In this document: one piece after another, positions 22,809 through 30,593 of the stretch
How positions within the stretch are numbered: the stretch's first letter is position 1
Layout of the letters: the number at the start of each line of letters is the position of its first letter
DNA from: Deltaproteobacteria bacterium
GTDB lineage: Bacteria > Desulfobacterota > Desulfuromonadia > Geobacterales > JAJYBI01
Assembly: GCA_021779095.1 (NCBI GenBank)
Contig: JAJYBI010000004.1
Location: forward strand, 1-47,783
Reading direction: 5' to 3'
DNA: 47,783 nt
Translations under genes and position numbers: made by a program
The notes under the pieces: model-generated
Seen by the model: the letters and a program-made list of their open reading frames with translations, nothing else
Told to the model about the DNA's origin: nothing
The model's database searches: none

Positions 22809-24626
22809 GTGGCATCGCGCATCAGGATACTTCCCGAACAGCTGACCAACAAGATCGCCGCGGGCGAGGTGGTGGAGCGCCCGGCGTCCGTCGTGAAGGA
22901 GCTGGTGGAAAACGCCCTCGATTCCGGCTGCAGCGAGGTGACGGTGGAGATCGAGTCGGGCGGCCGGAAGCTCATCCGGGTCACGGACGACGGCTGCGGC
23001 ATGTCCCGCGAGGATGCGCTCCTGTCCCTGGAACGGCACGCGACGAGCAAGATCGGGACGGACAGCGACCTGTTCAATCTCTCCACCCTCGGGTTCCGGG
23101 GTGAGGCGCTCCCATCCATTGCCTCCGTCTCCCGCCTGACCCTGGAGAGCCGCGAGCGTGACCGGGACGAGGGGGTCGAGATCTACGCGGAGGGGGGCCG
23201 TATCCGCGACGTGAAGCCGAGCGGCATGGCCACCGGCACGGTCATCACGATCCGCAACCTCTTCTTCAACACCCCGGCCCGTCTCAAGTTCATGAAGAGC
23301 CGGGAGACGGAGGCCGGTCACGTGGGTGACCTCCTCACCCGGCTGGCCCTCTCCCGACCCGAACTTCGCTTTGCCTATACCAACGACGGTCGTACCGTAT
23401 TCCGGCTCCTGGAAGGGGACCTGACGGCGCGTGCCGCCGCACTCCTCGGCCCCTCGCTCGCCAAGTCCCTGTATCCCGTATCCTATGCGGACGGCCCGCT
23501 GACCATCACGGGGCTCGTGGCCGCCCCGGATTCGAGCCGCTCCGCCGCCACCCATCTCTATACCTACATCAACGGTCGGTTCATCCGCGACAAGGTGGTG
23601 CAGCACGCCGTCCTCCAGGCGTACCGCAACTTCATGGAACGGGGCCGGTATCCGATCGTGGTCCTGTCCATTACGCTCCCCCCCGGTGAGGTGGATGTAA
23701 ACGTCCATCCCACCAAGCACGAGGTACGGTTCCGTGAGCAGGGGCGCGTGCACGACGCGATCCATGCCGCCGTCGACACGGTGTTGCGGGCGACCCCCTG
23801 GCTGCGGGAGTCCGCTGCCGTACGGCCGTCGGCCGCACCGGGGCGCAGTGTCGCCGAGGCACGGAGCAGCGTACGCGAGGCGCCCGCCTCCTACCGGCCG
23901 GCGCCTGCACTGCAGCAGCGGTTCGCTCCGGTAGCGCCTGTGGAGCGGCCGCGTGCGGAGGTTGTCGAACGTCCACCGGCAGAGGCTTTATCGGTTAAAT
24001 CCTCACCTGTCAAAGAGGAAAAAGCAGACGGTTCCACCGCCGGCTACTTCTCGTCACTCCAGGTGATCGGTCAATACCGGGCGATGTATATCCTCTGTGA
24101 GGACGGCGAGGACCTGGTGCTCATCGACCAGCACGCCGCCCACGAGCGGGTGGCGTTCGAGCGGCTGAAGGGGGAGTACCGGCGGGGAGCCATCGAATCA
24201 CAGGGGCTCCTCTTCCCGGAAACCGCCGAGTTCTCGCACTCCGAGGCGGCCATTCTCAGGGAACAGGGAGAGGAGCTGCGGCGTCTCGGTTTCGGCATCG
24301 AGCATTTCGGCGGCGCGTCCTGGCTGGTAAACGCGGTGCCCCGGCAGCTCGCCGGAGCGAATCCCCTGGAACTGTTGCGCGATATTCTGCAGGAGCTGCA
24401 GACGACGGGGCGAAGCCGCGGTTTCGCGGATGCGGTGGAGGATATCCTGACCCGTATCGCCTGCCACAGTGTCGTGCGCGGTGTGCATCACCTATCTACC
24501 GCCGAGATCCGCGAGCTGTTCCGGCAGATGGACGCCACCGACTTCTCCACCAACTGTCCCCACGGTCGGCCGGTCTGCCACCGGTTGACACGCGGCGAGA
24601 TCGAGCGCCTGTTCAAGCGGGGCTAG
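22809..24626 (+). CDS. mutL: DNA mismatch repair protein MutL
   Basis: 605-aa GHKL ATPase. N-terminal motifs: VKELVENALDSG, VTDDGCGMS and GFRGEALPSIASVSR. A Pro/Ala-rich linker (about residues 330-405) joins the C-terminal dimerisation domain. That domain has DQHAAHERVAFE, matching the DQHAx2Ex4E endonuclease motif, and CPHGRP, part of the metal site. MutL therefore probably nicks DNA itself, as expected in bacteria lacking MutH. GTG 22809 is preceded by AAGGGGGAGC. miaA starts 2 nt after the stop and hfq follows, the familiar mutL-miaA-hfq order. Confidence 0.97.
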   Translation: MASRIRILPEQLTNKIAAGEVVERPASVVKELVENALDSGCSEVTVEIESGGRKLIRVTDDGCGMSREDALLSLERHATSKIGTDSDLFNLSTLGFRGEALPSIASVSRLTLESRERDRDEGVEIYAEGGRIRDVKPSGMATGTVITIRNLFFNTPARLKFMKSRETEAGHVGDLLTRLALSRPELRFAYTNDGRTVFRLLEGDLTARAAALLGPSLAKSLYPVSYADGPLTITGLVAAPDSSRSAATHLYTYINGRFIRDKVVQHAVLQAYRNFMERGRYPIVVLSITLPPGEVDVNVHPTKHEVRFREQGRVHDAIHAAVDTVLRATPWLRESAAVRPSAAPGRSVAEARSSVREAPASYRPAPALQQRFAPVAPVERPRAEVVERPPAEALSVKSSPVKEEKADGSTAGYFSSLQVIGQYRAMYILCEDGEDLVLIDQHAAHERVAFERLKGEYRRGAIESQGLLFPETAEFSHSEAAILREQGEELRRLGFGIEHFGGASWLVNAVPRQLAGANPLELLRDILQELQTTGRSRGFADAVEDILTRIACHSVVRGVHHLSTAEIRELFRQMDATDFSTNCPHGRPVCHRLTRGEIERLFKRG

Positions 24627-24628
24627 CC

Positions 24629-25561
24629 ATGGCAGCCGGCAGTGGTGAACAGATCCGGGTGGTGGTGATCGCCGGCCCGACCGCATCGGGCAAGACCGAG
24701 GCGGCGATCCGGCTGGCGGAGCGGTTCGACGGCGAGATCGTCAATGCGGACTCGATGCAGGTGTACCGGGGGATGGATATCGGTACCGCCAAGCCGACAC
24801 CGGAGCAGCGGGGGCGTGTGCCGCATCACCTCATCGATATCGTCGCCCCCGACGTGAACTTTACCGCCTCCGACTTCCGGCGTGAGGCGTCAGCTGCCAT
24901 CGCGGAGATCCATCGCCGTGGCAGGAGGGTGTTCATCGTCGGAGGAACGGGTCTGTACCTGCGAGCGCTTTTGGAGGGGCTCGTCGATGCGCCGGCGATG
25001 GACGATGCGGTCCGGCGAGAGCTGGAAGAACTGTCCGCACGGATCGGGGGGGAGAGGATGCTGGCGCAGCTCGCCGCGGCGGACCCCGCTACCGCCGCCA
25101 GACTCCATCCCAACGATCTGGTGCGTATCGTCCGGGCGCTGGAGGTCCACCGCCAGACGGGACGCCCCGTCTCGTCTTACCGGGAGGAGCACGGATTCGG
25201 CGGAAGGTATTTCAATGCGCTGAAGTTCGGTCTTCAGGTGGAACGACAGGAGCTGTACCGCCGGGTAGAGGCGAGGGTGGACCGGATGCTGGCGGAGGGG
25301 TTCATCGATGAAGTGCGCCGGCTGCTTCATGCCGGTTACGGACCTGGACTCAAGGCGATGCGCGCCATCGGCTACAAGGAGATCGCCGCATTCCTGCACG
25401 GCGACTGTCCACTGGACGAGGCGGTCCGGCTCATGAAGCGTGATACGCGGCGCTACGCCAAGCGTCAGCTCACCTGGTTCCGGGCGGATCGCGAAATTAT
25501 CTGGCTTGAATATCCGGATAATTTTGCTACTATGTGTTCGCATGTAATTGAATTTTATTGA
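24629..25561 (+). CDS. miaA: tRNA dimethylallyltransferase
   Basis: Adds a dimethylallyl group to A37 of tRNAs reading UNN codons. The 310-aa protein has the P-loop GPTASGKT at residues 16-23, DSMQVYRGMDIGTAKP and the DLVRIVRALEVHRQTG segment. Length is normal. The start lies 2 nt after mutL with little Shine-Dalgarno, suggesting coupled translation. The last 60 bp are unusually AT-rich and carry a possible promoter for hfq. Confidence 0.97.
   Translation: MAAGSGEQIRVVVIAGPTASGKTEAAIRLAERFDGEIVNADSMQVYRGMDIGTAKPTPEQRGRVPHHLIDIVAPDVNFTASDFRREASAAIAEIHRRGRRVFIVGGTGLYLRALLEGLVDAPAMDDAVRRELEELSARIGGERMLAQLAAADPATAARLHPNDLVRIVRALEVHRQTGRPVSSYREEHGFGGRYFNALKFGLQVERQELYRRVEARVDRMLAEGFIDEVRRLLHAGYGPGLKAMRAIGYKEIAAFLHGDCPLDEAVRLMKRDTRRYAKRQLTWFRADREIIWLEYPDNFATMCSHVIEFY
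25506..25533 (+). promoter_or_regulatory. Candidate hfq promoter inside the end of miaA
   Basis: TTGAAT at 25506-25511 and TACTAT at 25528-25533 with a 16-nt spacer lie in an AT-rich patch that stands out from the surrounding GC-rich coding sequence. Independent transcription of hfq from within miaA is known in enterobacteria; here it is inferred. Confidence 0.4.
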
Positions 25562-25576
25562 TTAGAGGAGAACCCC

Positions 25577-25801
25577 ATGGCAAAAGCACCGTTCAATATC
25601 CAGGATCAGTATCTTAACCAGTCCCGCAAGGAGCGGGTAAAGGTTGTGGTGAAGCTCATGTCGGGCGACAAGCTGGAGGGGTACATCAAGTCGTTCGACA
25701 ATTTTTCCGTTCTGATGGAAGTGCAGGGGGATTTTCTCATCTACAAGCACGCCATCTCTTCCATTACCTCCGCCGATGGCACCTTTCGACTGCACCAGTA
25801 A
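25577..25801 (+). CDS. hfq: RNA chaperone Hfq
   Basis: 74-aa Sm-like hexameric RNA chaperone that pairs small RNAs with mRNAs. It shows NIQDQYLNQSRKERV at the start, LMSGDKLEGYIKSFDNF (Sm1) and YKHAISSI (Sm2). The C-terminal tail is very short, ending a few residues after Sm2. GAGGAG precedes the ATG. It sits 16 nt after miaA, the usual context. Confidence 0.97.
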   Translation: MAKAPFNIQDQYLNQSRKERVKVVVKLMSGDKLEGYIKSFDNFSVLMEVQGDFLIYKHAISSITSADGTFRLHQ

Positions 25802-25889
25802 TCGAATCCAGAACTGAACGAGAAGGCAGAACAAGGGTAGGGGCGTATGCAGATACACCCCTACTTCTGTTTCCGGCGAACGGGACCCC

Positions 25890-26969
25890 ATGGATTTTAT
25901 GCAGAAACATACGTCCGCAATCCTGATTGCGGCGTGCGGCATGGTGCTGATAGCGACGGCATACTTGCTCGGATCGATCTTCGTGCCGCTCCTGCTTGCA
26001 CTGATCCTCACCTACCTGCTGGACCCGCTGGTGGAAAGGCTGGTGGCAAGGCGCGTCAACCGTTCGCTGGCCATCTGCCTCATCTTTCTGACGGTGGTGA
26101 CGGCGCTCGTCCTGGTGACGGCGTTTCTGTACCTGAGGTTGCGCTCCGAACTTGCCGACATTCAGATCAATCTGCCCGAGTATGCAAACCGGATGTACGA
26201 CGCCATCCCGCAGGAGATAAAGGCCCGACTGGATATCGAGACCCCCGACAAGGTGTCGCAGCATCTGAACCTGCTTGCGGGAGAGCTGCGCAACGGTGCC
26301 CTGGGTATCGTCAGGGAGTCGTTCGGCCTGTTGACGAAGGCGTTCGCCTCGACGCTCGGCCTATTGCTGGCCGTCGTGGGATATCTGATCACGCCGGTCT
26401 ACCTCTTCTATCTGCTGAAGGATCTGCCCGAAATCAGGGAGAGGGTGACGGGGCTGGTTCCGCCGCGGTTTCACGATCCGCTGAAACGGAGGCTGCGGGA
26501 GATCGACGATGTCCTTTCCGCGTTTGTGTGCGGACAGCTTCTGGTCTGCGTGTTCCTCGCGGTCATGTACAGCCTCGGTTTTATTCTCATCGGCATCGAC
26601 CTGGGGGTCTTCATCGGCGTCCTGTCGGGGTTTGCCTTCATCATTCCCTACCTCGGCACCATCATGGCGATCGTCCTCTCCCTGGTCATGGCGGCATTGA
26701 AGTACCATGATCTGCTGCATCCGCTTCTCTGTGTCGGCTGGGTTGGGCTGGTGCAGGCGCTGGAGGGGGGAATCGTCACCCCGCGCATCGTCGGGGACCG
26801 GGTCGGCATCCATCCGATATTCGCGCTCCTTGCGCTGCTGGTCGGCGGGCAGCTGTTCGGCATTCTGGGGATGCTGCTGGCCATACCGACCGCCGCCGTC
26901 GTGAAGGTTTTCCTCGTCTCCGTGTTGGTTAGGTACCGCCAGTCCGCATACTTCGGGGGGAGCGCATGA
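25890..26969 (+). CDS. AI-2E family (PerM/YdiK-like) membrane protein
   Basis: 359-aa permease-like protein with helices at about residues 10-50 and 62-85, a soluble middle part, and a C-terminal block of helices. The family signatures are FVPLLLALILTYLLDPLVE, SGFAFIIPYLGTIMAIV and LEGGIVTPRIVGDRVGIHP. Members include the putative autoinducer-2 exporter TqsA and Na+/H+ antiporters, so the substrate cannot be named. The start at ATG 25890 has a weak Shine-Dalgarno. The stop overlaps the next gene's start (ATGA). Confidence 0.88.
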   Translation: MDFMQKHTSAILIAACGMVLIATAYLLGSIFVPLLLALILTYLLDPLVERLVARRVNRSLAICLIFLTVVTALVLVTAFLYLRLRSELADIQINLPEYANRMYDAIPQEIKARLDIETPDKVSQHLNLLAGELRNGALGIVRESFGLLTKAFASTLGLLLAVVGYLITPVYLFYLLKDLPEIRERVTGLVPPRFHDPLKRRLREIDDVLSAFVCGQLLVCVFLAVMYSLGFILIGIDLGVFIGVLSGFAFIIPYLGTIMAIVLSLVMAALKYHDLLHPLLCVGWVGLVQALEGGIVTPRIVGDRVGIHPIFALLALLVGGQLFGILGMLLAIPTAAVVKVFLVSVLVRYRQSAYFGGSA

Positions 26970-28279
26970 ATGGGCTGCGTATCGAAGCGGTTGTGCCCGG
27001 CAGCATTGCCGAAGAGATGGGAATCGAGCCCGGGTTTACCCTGGTGGCGATAAACGGTCGGCAGATTCGGGACATCGTCGATTACAACTATCTTGCGTCG
27101 GACTGCGAGCTGACGCTTGAGGTCGAGGACGTTTCCGGCGAGCTGTGGGAACTGGAGATCGAGCGGGAGGAGGATGAGCAGCTTGGTCTGATTTTTCCCG
27201 CACCGCATCCGGCGCAGTGCGGCAACAAGTGCGTGTTCTGTTTCGTTCACCAGCTCCCCCGCGGTCTGCGCAGTCCGCTGTACGTCAAGGACGAGGATTA
27301 CCGTTTATCTTTTCTCTACGGCAACTACGTTACCCTGGCAAACATAGACGAGTCGGATCTGCAGCGCATCATCGAGCAGCGTCTTTCCCCGCTGTACATC
27401 TCCGTGCATGCCACGGACCCGCAGCTGCGCGAGGAACTTCTCGGGACGAAAGGGATTCGTCCCATCGCAGAGATCATGGAACGGCTCGCCGCCGCGGGGA
27501 TCACCATGCATACCCAGATCGTGCTCTGCCCGGGGCTGAACGACGGCGCGGCGCTGGAGCGCACGGTACGGGAGATGGTGTCGCTGTATCCGCGGGTTGC
27601 ATCGCTGGCGATCGTCCCCGTGGGACTGACCATACATCGCCGCGGCTTGCCACGTCTCACCCCGGTGGACGCCCACTACGCCCGGGAGTTTCTTGAGGCC
27701 TGGCAACCCCGCTGTGGCGAACTCGCCAAACAGCTCGGCGAACCGTTCCTCTATCTGGCCGACGAATTCTTCATCAAGGCGGGGATGCCGTTTCCCCCCC
27801 TTGCCACATATGGCGATCTCCCCCAGATCGAGAACGGCGTCGGCATGATCCCCCAGTTCCTCGGTGAGGCGAAGGATACCCTCCGCCGGGTGCGGCGCAT
27901 TACGTCCCGGCCCGAGGCGACGATCGTAACGGGGGAGTCTCCCTATCCCTTCCTGCATGAGTATGTTCAGCGCCTGGCGGAGAGAACCGGTGCCGTCCTG
28001 CATCTGGTGCCTGTTCCCAACCGTCTGTTCGGCGCAAGCGTCACGGTGACGGGTCTCGTATCGGGAAGGGATATTGTCGTTGCGCTGAACGGAAGAGTGC
28101 TGGGGAATGCGGTGATCGTGCCGGACGTGATGTTGAAGGAAGGGGAGGGGGTCTTCCTGGACGATCTGTCGGTGGCAGAACTGCAGGATGCACTGGGGGT
28201 GCGTGTCCTCGTGGCGGAGGCAACTCCGGCAGGACTGTACCGGGCGGTCCGGGAGGCCGGGAGCAACCGTAACCGATAG
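26966..28279 (+). CDS. PDZ and radical-SAM protein, DUF512 family
   Basis: 437-aa cytosolic protein. Residues 1-70 form a PDZ-like domain (VPGSIAEEMGIEPGFTLVAI). It is followed by a radical-SAM-like cysteine cluster C85-x3-C89-x2-C92 in CGNKCVFCFVHQLP, and then the DUF512 domain. Proteins of this family are widespread in Clostridia and Desulfuromonadia and have no established reaction. It overlaps the upstream permease gene by 4 nt (ATGA), so the two are translationally coupled. It is followed by a shared terminator. Confidence 0.85.
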   Translation: MNGLRIEAVVPGSIAEEMGIEPGFTLVAINGRQIRDIVDYNYLASDCELTLEVEDVSGELWELEIEREEDEQLGLIFPAPHPAQCGNKCVFCFVHQLPRGLRSPLYVKDEDYRLSFLYGNYVTLANIDESDLQRIIEQRLSPLYISVHATDPQLREELLGTKGIRPIAEIMERLAAAGITMHTQIVLCPGLNDGAALERTVREMVSLYPRVASLAIVPVGLTIHRRGLPRLTPVDAHYAREFLEAWQPRCGELAKQLGEPFLYLADEFFIKAGMPFPPLATYGDLPQIENGVGMIPQFLGEAKDTLRRVRRITSRPEATIVTGESPYPFLHEYVQRLAERTGAVLHLVPVPNRLFGASVTVTGLVSGRDIVVALNGRVLGNAVIVPDVMLKEGEGVFLDDLSVAELQDALGVRVLVAEATPAGLYRAVREAGSNRNR

Positions 28280-28307
28280 CGGTAGAGGTCGAACAGGGGG
28301 GATGAAA

Positions 28308-28338
28308 AAAGGCGGCGCCGGATATCCGGGCCGCCTTT
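28308..28338. terminator. Bidirectional terminator between the DUF512 gene and the cytochrome gene
   Basis: AAAGGCGGC and GCCGCCTTT arms enclose a second smaller stem (CCGG-ATAT-CCGG). Six A lead in and a T-rich end follows. The flanking genes converge here. Confidence 0.8.
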
Positions 28339-28362
28339 GTCGTATCGACGATCAATGCGTCG

Positions 28363-29385
28363 TTACATCTTGTGGCACTTGTCGCAGTCGCCCTTGACGC
28401 TGAAGGCGTCGTTGCCGTTGTGGCAGCCGCCGCAGGCCTTGCCTGCCTCCATCTGGGACATGGTTGCCACGGAGACGCCGGCCTTGAACGGGAACCGCTT
28501 GGTGTGACACTCGTCGCATTTGTACATCCCCGTGTGGAATTCGTGGCTGAAGGTTACGTCGCCCCCGTCGGTCTTGAAGGTGACGGCAGCCGGTTTGAAC
28601 CCCTTGTGGCATCTGTCGCAGTTACCGGCGGTGGTGAATGCCTCGCTGCCGTTATGGCAGGACCCGCACGCCTTGCCCTTGTTCATCTCCGCCATGGTGG
28701 CTACGGATACGCCGGCTTTGAACGGGAAGACCTTGGTGTGGCAATCCTTGCAGGTGAACATGCCGAGGTGGAAGGTGTGGCTGAAGGTGGCGTCGCTGAT
28801 CCCCTTGATCTTGAAGGTGACGGTGCGCGGCGTCATCCCTTCGTGGCATTTGCCGCAGTTGCCGGAAACGGTGAAGGCGGTCTTGCCGTTGTGGCAGGCG
28901 CCACAGGTGCGACCTTTTGCCATTTCCGCCATGGTAACGTTTTTCTCCTTACCGGTGATGATCTTGCCGTTGTGGCAGCTGGTGCACTTGAGACCTGCTT
29001 TGGAGAGATGGAAATCATGGCTGAAGACCGCGTTGCTGACGCCCTTCACTCGGTAGGTTACGTTTTGTGGTTTTCCTTTATGGCAGCGGGTGCAGTTCTT
29101 GTCAAGGGTGAGGCTGAAAGCCACCATACCGGTATGGCAGGCACCGCAGGAGCGGGTCTTCTTTGCCATCTCCTCCATGGTGTAATGCTTGAGATGTTTG
29201 AGGTTGAACAGGGTGTTGTGGCAGATTCTGCAGTTATTGTTATAATGCGCCAGATGAATGTCGTGGCTGAACACCACCGGGCCGGCGTTCTTGAAGGTGA
29301 ACTTGATGTCCTTCGTTTCCTTGGCGAGAAGTGCCTGCGGAAGGAGCAGGACGATGGCAGCTACTACAATCAAACGCAATTTCAT
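28363..29385 (-). CDS. Secreted dodecaheme c-type cytochrome, four c7-type triheme modules
   Basis: 340-aa protein with a signal peptide (MKLRLIVVAAIVLLLPQALLA) and exactly 12 CXXCH motifs, at residues 52, 80, 98, 134, 161, 177, 212, 240, 256, 290, 318 and 334. They fall into four repeats of about 77 residues. Each repeat starts with a V/T-F-SH-x-FHL-type strand and holds three hemes with a conserved M-x-EM-x-KG-x-xCGxCHNG-x-x-AF core. This is the layout of the nanowire-like dodecaheme cytochromes of Geobacter, where each module resembles the periplasmic c7 cytochrome PpcA. Expected role: periplasmic electron storage or relay in metal or electrode respiration. AAGGAG precedes the ATG at 29385; the frame extends to 29442 without support. 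Confidence 0.93.
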   Translation of the reverse strand: MKLRLIVVAAIVLLLPQALLAKETKDIKFTFKNAGPVVFSHDIHLAHYNNNCRICHNTLFNLKHLKHYTMEEMAKKTRSCGACHTGMVAFSLTLDKNCTRCHKGKPQNVTYRVKGVSNAVFSHDFHLSKAGLKCTSCHNGKIITGKEKNVTMAEMAKGRTCGACHNGKTAFTVSGNCGKCHEGMTPRTVTFKIKGISDATFSHTFHLGMFTCKDCHTKVFPFKAGVSVATMAEMNKGKACGSCHNGSEAFTTAGNCDRCHKGFKPAAVTFKTDGGDVTFSHEFHTGMYKCDECHTKRFPFKAGVSVATMSQMEAGKACGGCHNGNDAFSVKGDCDKCHKM

Positions 29386-29416
29386 GAGACTCTCCTTGTA
29401 CGTCAAATCAGCAGAT

Positions 29417-29434
29417 TGCACGGTATCCCGTGCA
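29417..29434. repeat. Inverted repeat at the cytochrome transcription start
   Basis: A perfect 7-bp inverted repeat TGCACGG-TATC-CCGTGCA lies immediately downstream of and touching the -10 hexamer of the minus-strand promoter. It could be an operator or a 5' stem in the mRNA. Confidence 0.5.
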
Positions 29435-29462
29435 CTATACACATGCGGGTAATGATCGTCAA
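29434..29462 (-). promoter_or_regulatory. Sigma-70 promoter of the dodecaheme cytochrome gene
   Basis: On the minus strand TTGACG (29457-29462) and TATAGT (29434-29439) are 17 nt apart. Transcription would start near 29427, inside the inverted repeat at 29417-29434, with a leader of about 40 nt. Confidence 0.7.
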
Positions 29463-29480
29463 TTCCAAATCGTGCCGATA

Positions 29481-29508
29481 TTGAACTGTTTTCCGGCGGT
29501 GGTACACT
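29481..29508 (+). promoter_or_regulatory. Candidate promoter of the DUF4124 gene
   Basis: TTGAAC (29481-29486) and TACACT (29503-29508), spacer 16 nt, lie 23 bp before the ATG at 29532. It is divergent from the cytochrome promoter. Confidence 0.5.
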
Positions 29509-29531
29509 CTCTACAGCATGGAGGAGGTGTC

Positions 29532-30053
29532 ATGAAATCGATTGTTGCTGCCTGTCTGCTGGTACTTTTGTCCTTTTCGTTCGCGTACGGCGAGATGTAT
29601 CAATGGACCGATGACCACGGGGTCGTCAACTTCACGGATAATGCGGAGCGGATACCGAGGAAGTACCGTGAAAGAGCCCGAAAGGTCGAGGTCGGGCCTG
29701 TGACGACGATCCCGTCTGAGTCCCCTTCGACACCGAGCCAGTATGCACCTCCTGCCCCGGTCGGCCAGGGGCTGTATGGGGGACACGACGAAGATTGGTG
29801 GCGCGGCAGGTTTCTGGCGGTGAGAAAGCGGATCGAGGCGCTTCAGGGCGGTCTGGCGGGAAAACGGAACAACCTCGAACAGATTTCCCGGAAAAGGATC
29901 CTGTATCAGCGCCCTCAGGACCGGGTTGCCTATTACAATCTGAAGGGTGAGATCGAGCAGGATGAAAAAAGTGTGGCGGACCTGCAGAACGAGCTCCAGG
30001 TCCTTGACCAGGAGGCCACCACTGCCGGCGTACCGTTTGACTGGAGAAAGTAG
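29532..30053 (+). CDS. Secreted DUF4124 domain protein
   Basis: 173-aa protein with a signal peptide (MKSIVAACLLVLLSFSFAYG) and the DUF4124 signature MYQWTDDHGVVNFTDN directly after it. A Pro/Ser-rich linker follows (residues about 58-75), then a charged coiled-coil-like helix (residues 90-160) with KRNNLEQISRKRI. GGAGG precedes ATG 29532. Function unknown; DUF4124 proteins are common periplasmic proteins of proteobacteria. Its 3' end faces the lipoprotein gene with only 12 bp between them. Confidence 0.8.
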   Translation: MKSIVAACLLVLLSFSFAYGEMYQWTDDHGVVNFTDNAERIPRKYRERARKVEVGPVTTIPSESPSTPSQYAPPAPVGQGLYGGHDEDWWRGRFLAVRKRIEALQGGLAGKRNNLEQISRKRILYQRPQDRVAYYNLKGEIEQDEKSVADLQNELQVLDQEATTAGVPFDWRK

Positions 30054-30065
30054 GGTGGGTTGTGA

Positions 30066-30593
30066 TCAGCGGCTCTTGCGTTCCAGTTCCAGGTCCGCTG
30101 CCTTGAGCCTGTTGAGGGTCTGCTGCAGGTCCCGGTTCTGACGGATGAGAGACTGGTTGAGCCCCTTGATGTTTTGCAGCTCGCGGTAACGGTTGGCAAG
30201 CCTCAGATTCTCGTTTTCCAGCCCTTCAAGCTCATTCAGCAGACCGGCGAGCGGCGATGAAAGCGTCGTCCATTGACTGCGGGGGAACTCCGTCTTGAGC
30301 CGTGCGAGCAGCTGTCTCGACTCCTCGTATCCCGCAGGCTCATCTTCTGACAGTTTGAGAAGTGCAAGCCGAAAGAGCGCTTCATCCGTAACGCCCGTTA
30401 CGGAGCTGCGCGCGCAGACCTCCCCCAGCAGTGACGCGGCCTTCTGTGAATTCCCCTTTGCAAGCGCAGAAGATGCCGCATCGAGCCTGTTACGTAAACC
30501 GTCCGTACTCTCGTTGCCAAAGCCCCTGAACGGGAGCGTCGAGCACCCTGCGAGGATCAGGCTGATGATGATTGTGCCGGCAATACGTTTCAT
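30066..30593 (-). CDS. Predicted lipoprotein with a coiled-coil C-terminus
   Basis: 175-aa protein beginning MKRIAGTIIISLILAGC; LAGC is a lipobox, so Cys17 is the likely lipidation site. The middle part is helical and repeat-like (SALAKGNSQKAASLLGEV, TDEALFRLALLKLSEDEPAG) in the manner of TPR or YbgF-type proteins. The C-terminal 60 residues form a coiled coil rich in L, E, N and R. The start overlaps the stop of the upstream GGDEF gene by 4 nt (ATGA), so they are co-translated. Function unknown; coupling suggests a link with the signalling protein. Confidence 0.8.
   Translation of the reverse strand: MKRIAGTIIISLILAGCSTLPFRGFGNESTDGLRNRLDAASSALAKGNSQKAASLLGEVCARSSVTGVTDEALFRLALLKLSEDEPAGYEESRQLLARLKTEFPRSQWTTLSSPLAGLLNELEGLENENLRLANRYRELQNIKGLNQSLIRQNRDLQQTLNRLKAADLELERKSR

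Noticed and set aside
22809..22845. Alternative MutL start codons further downstream
   Set aside because: GTG 22809 has a good ribosome binding site and gives the family N-terminus IRILPEQLTNKIAAGEV.
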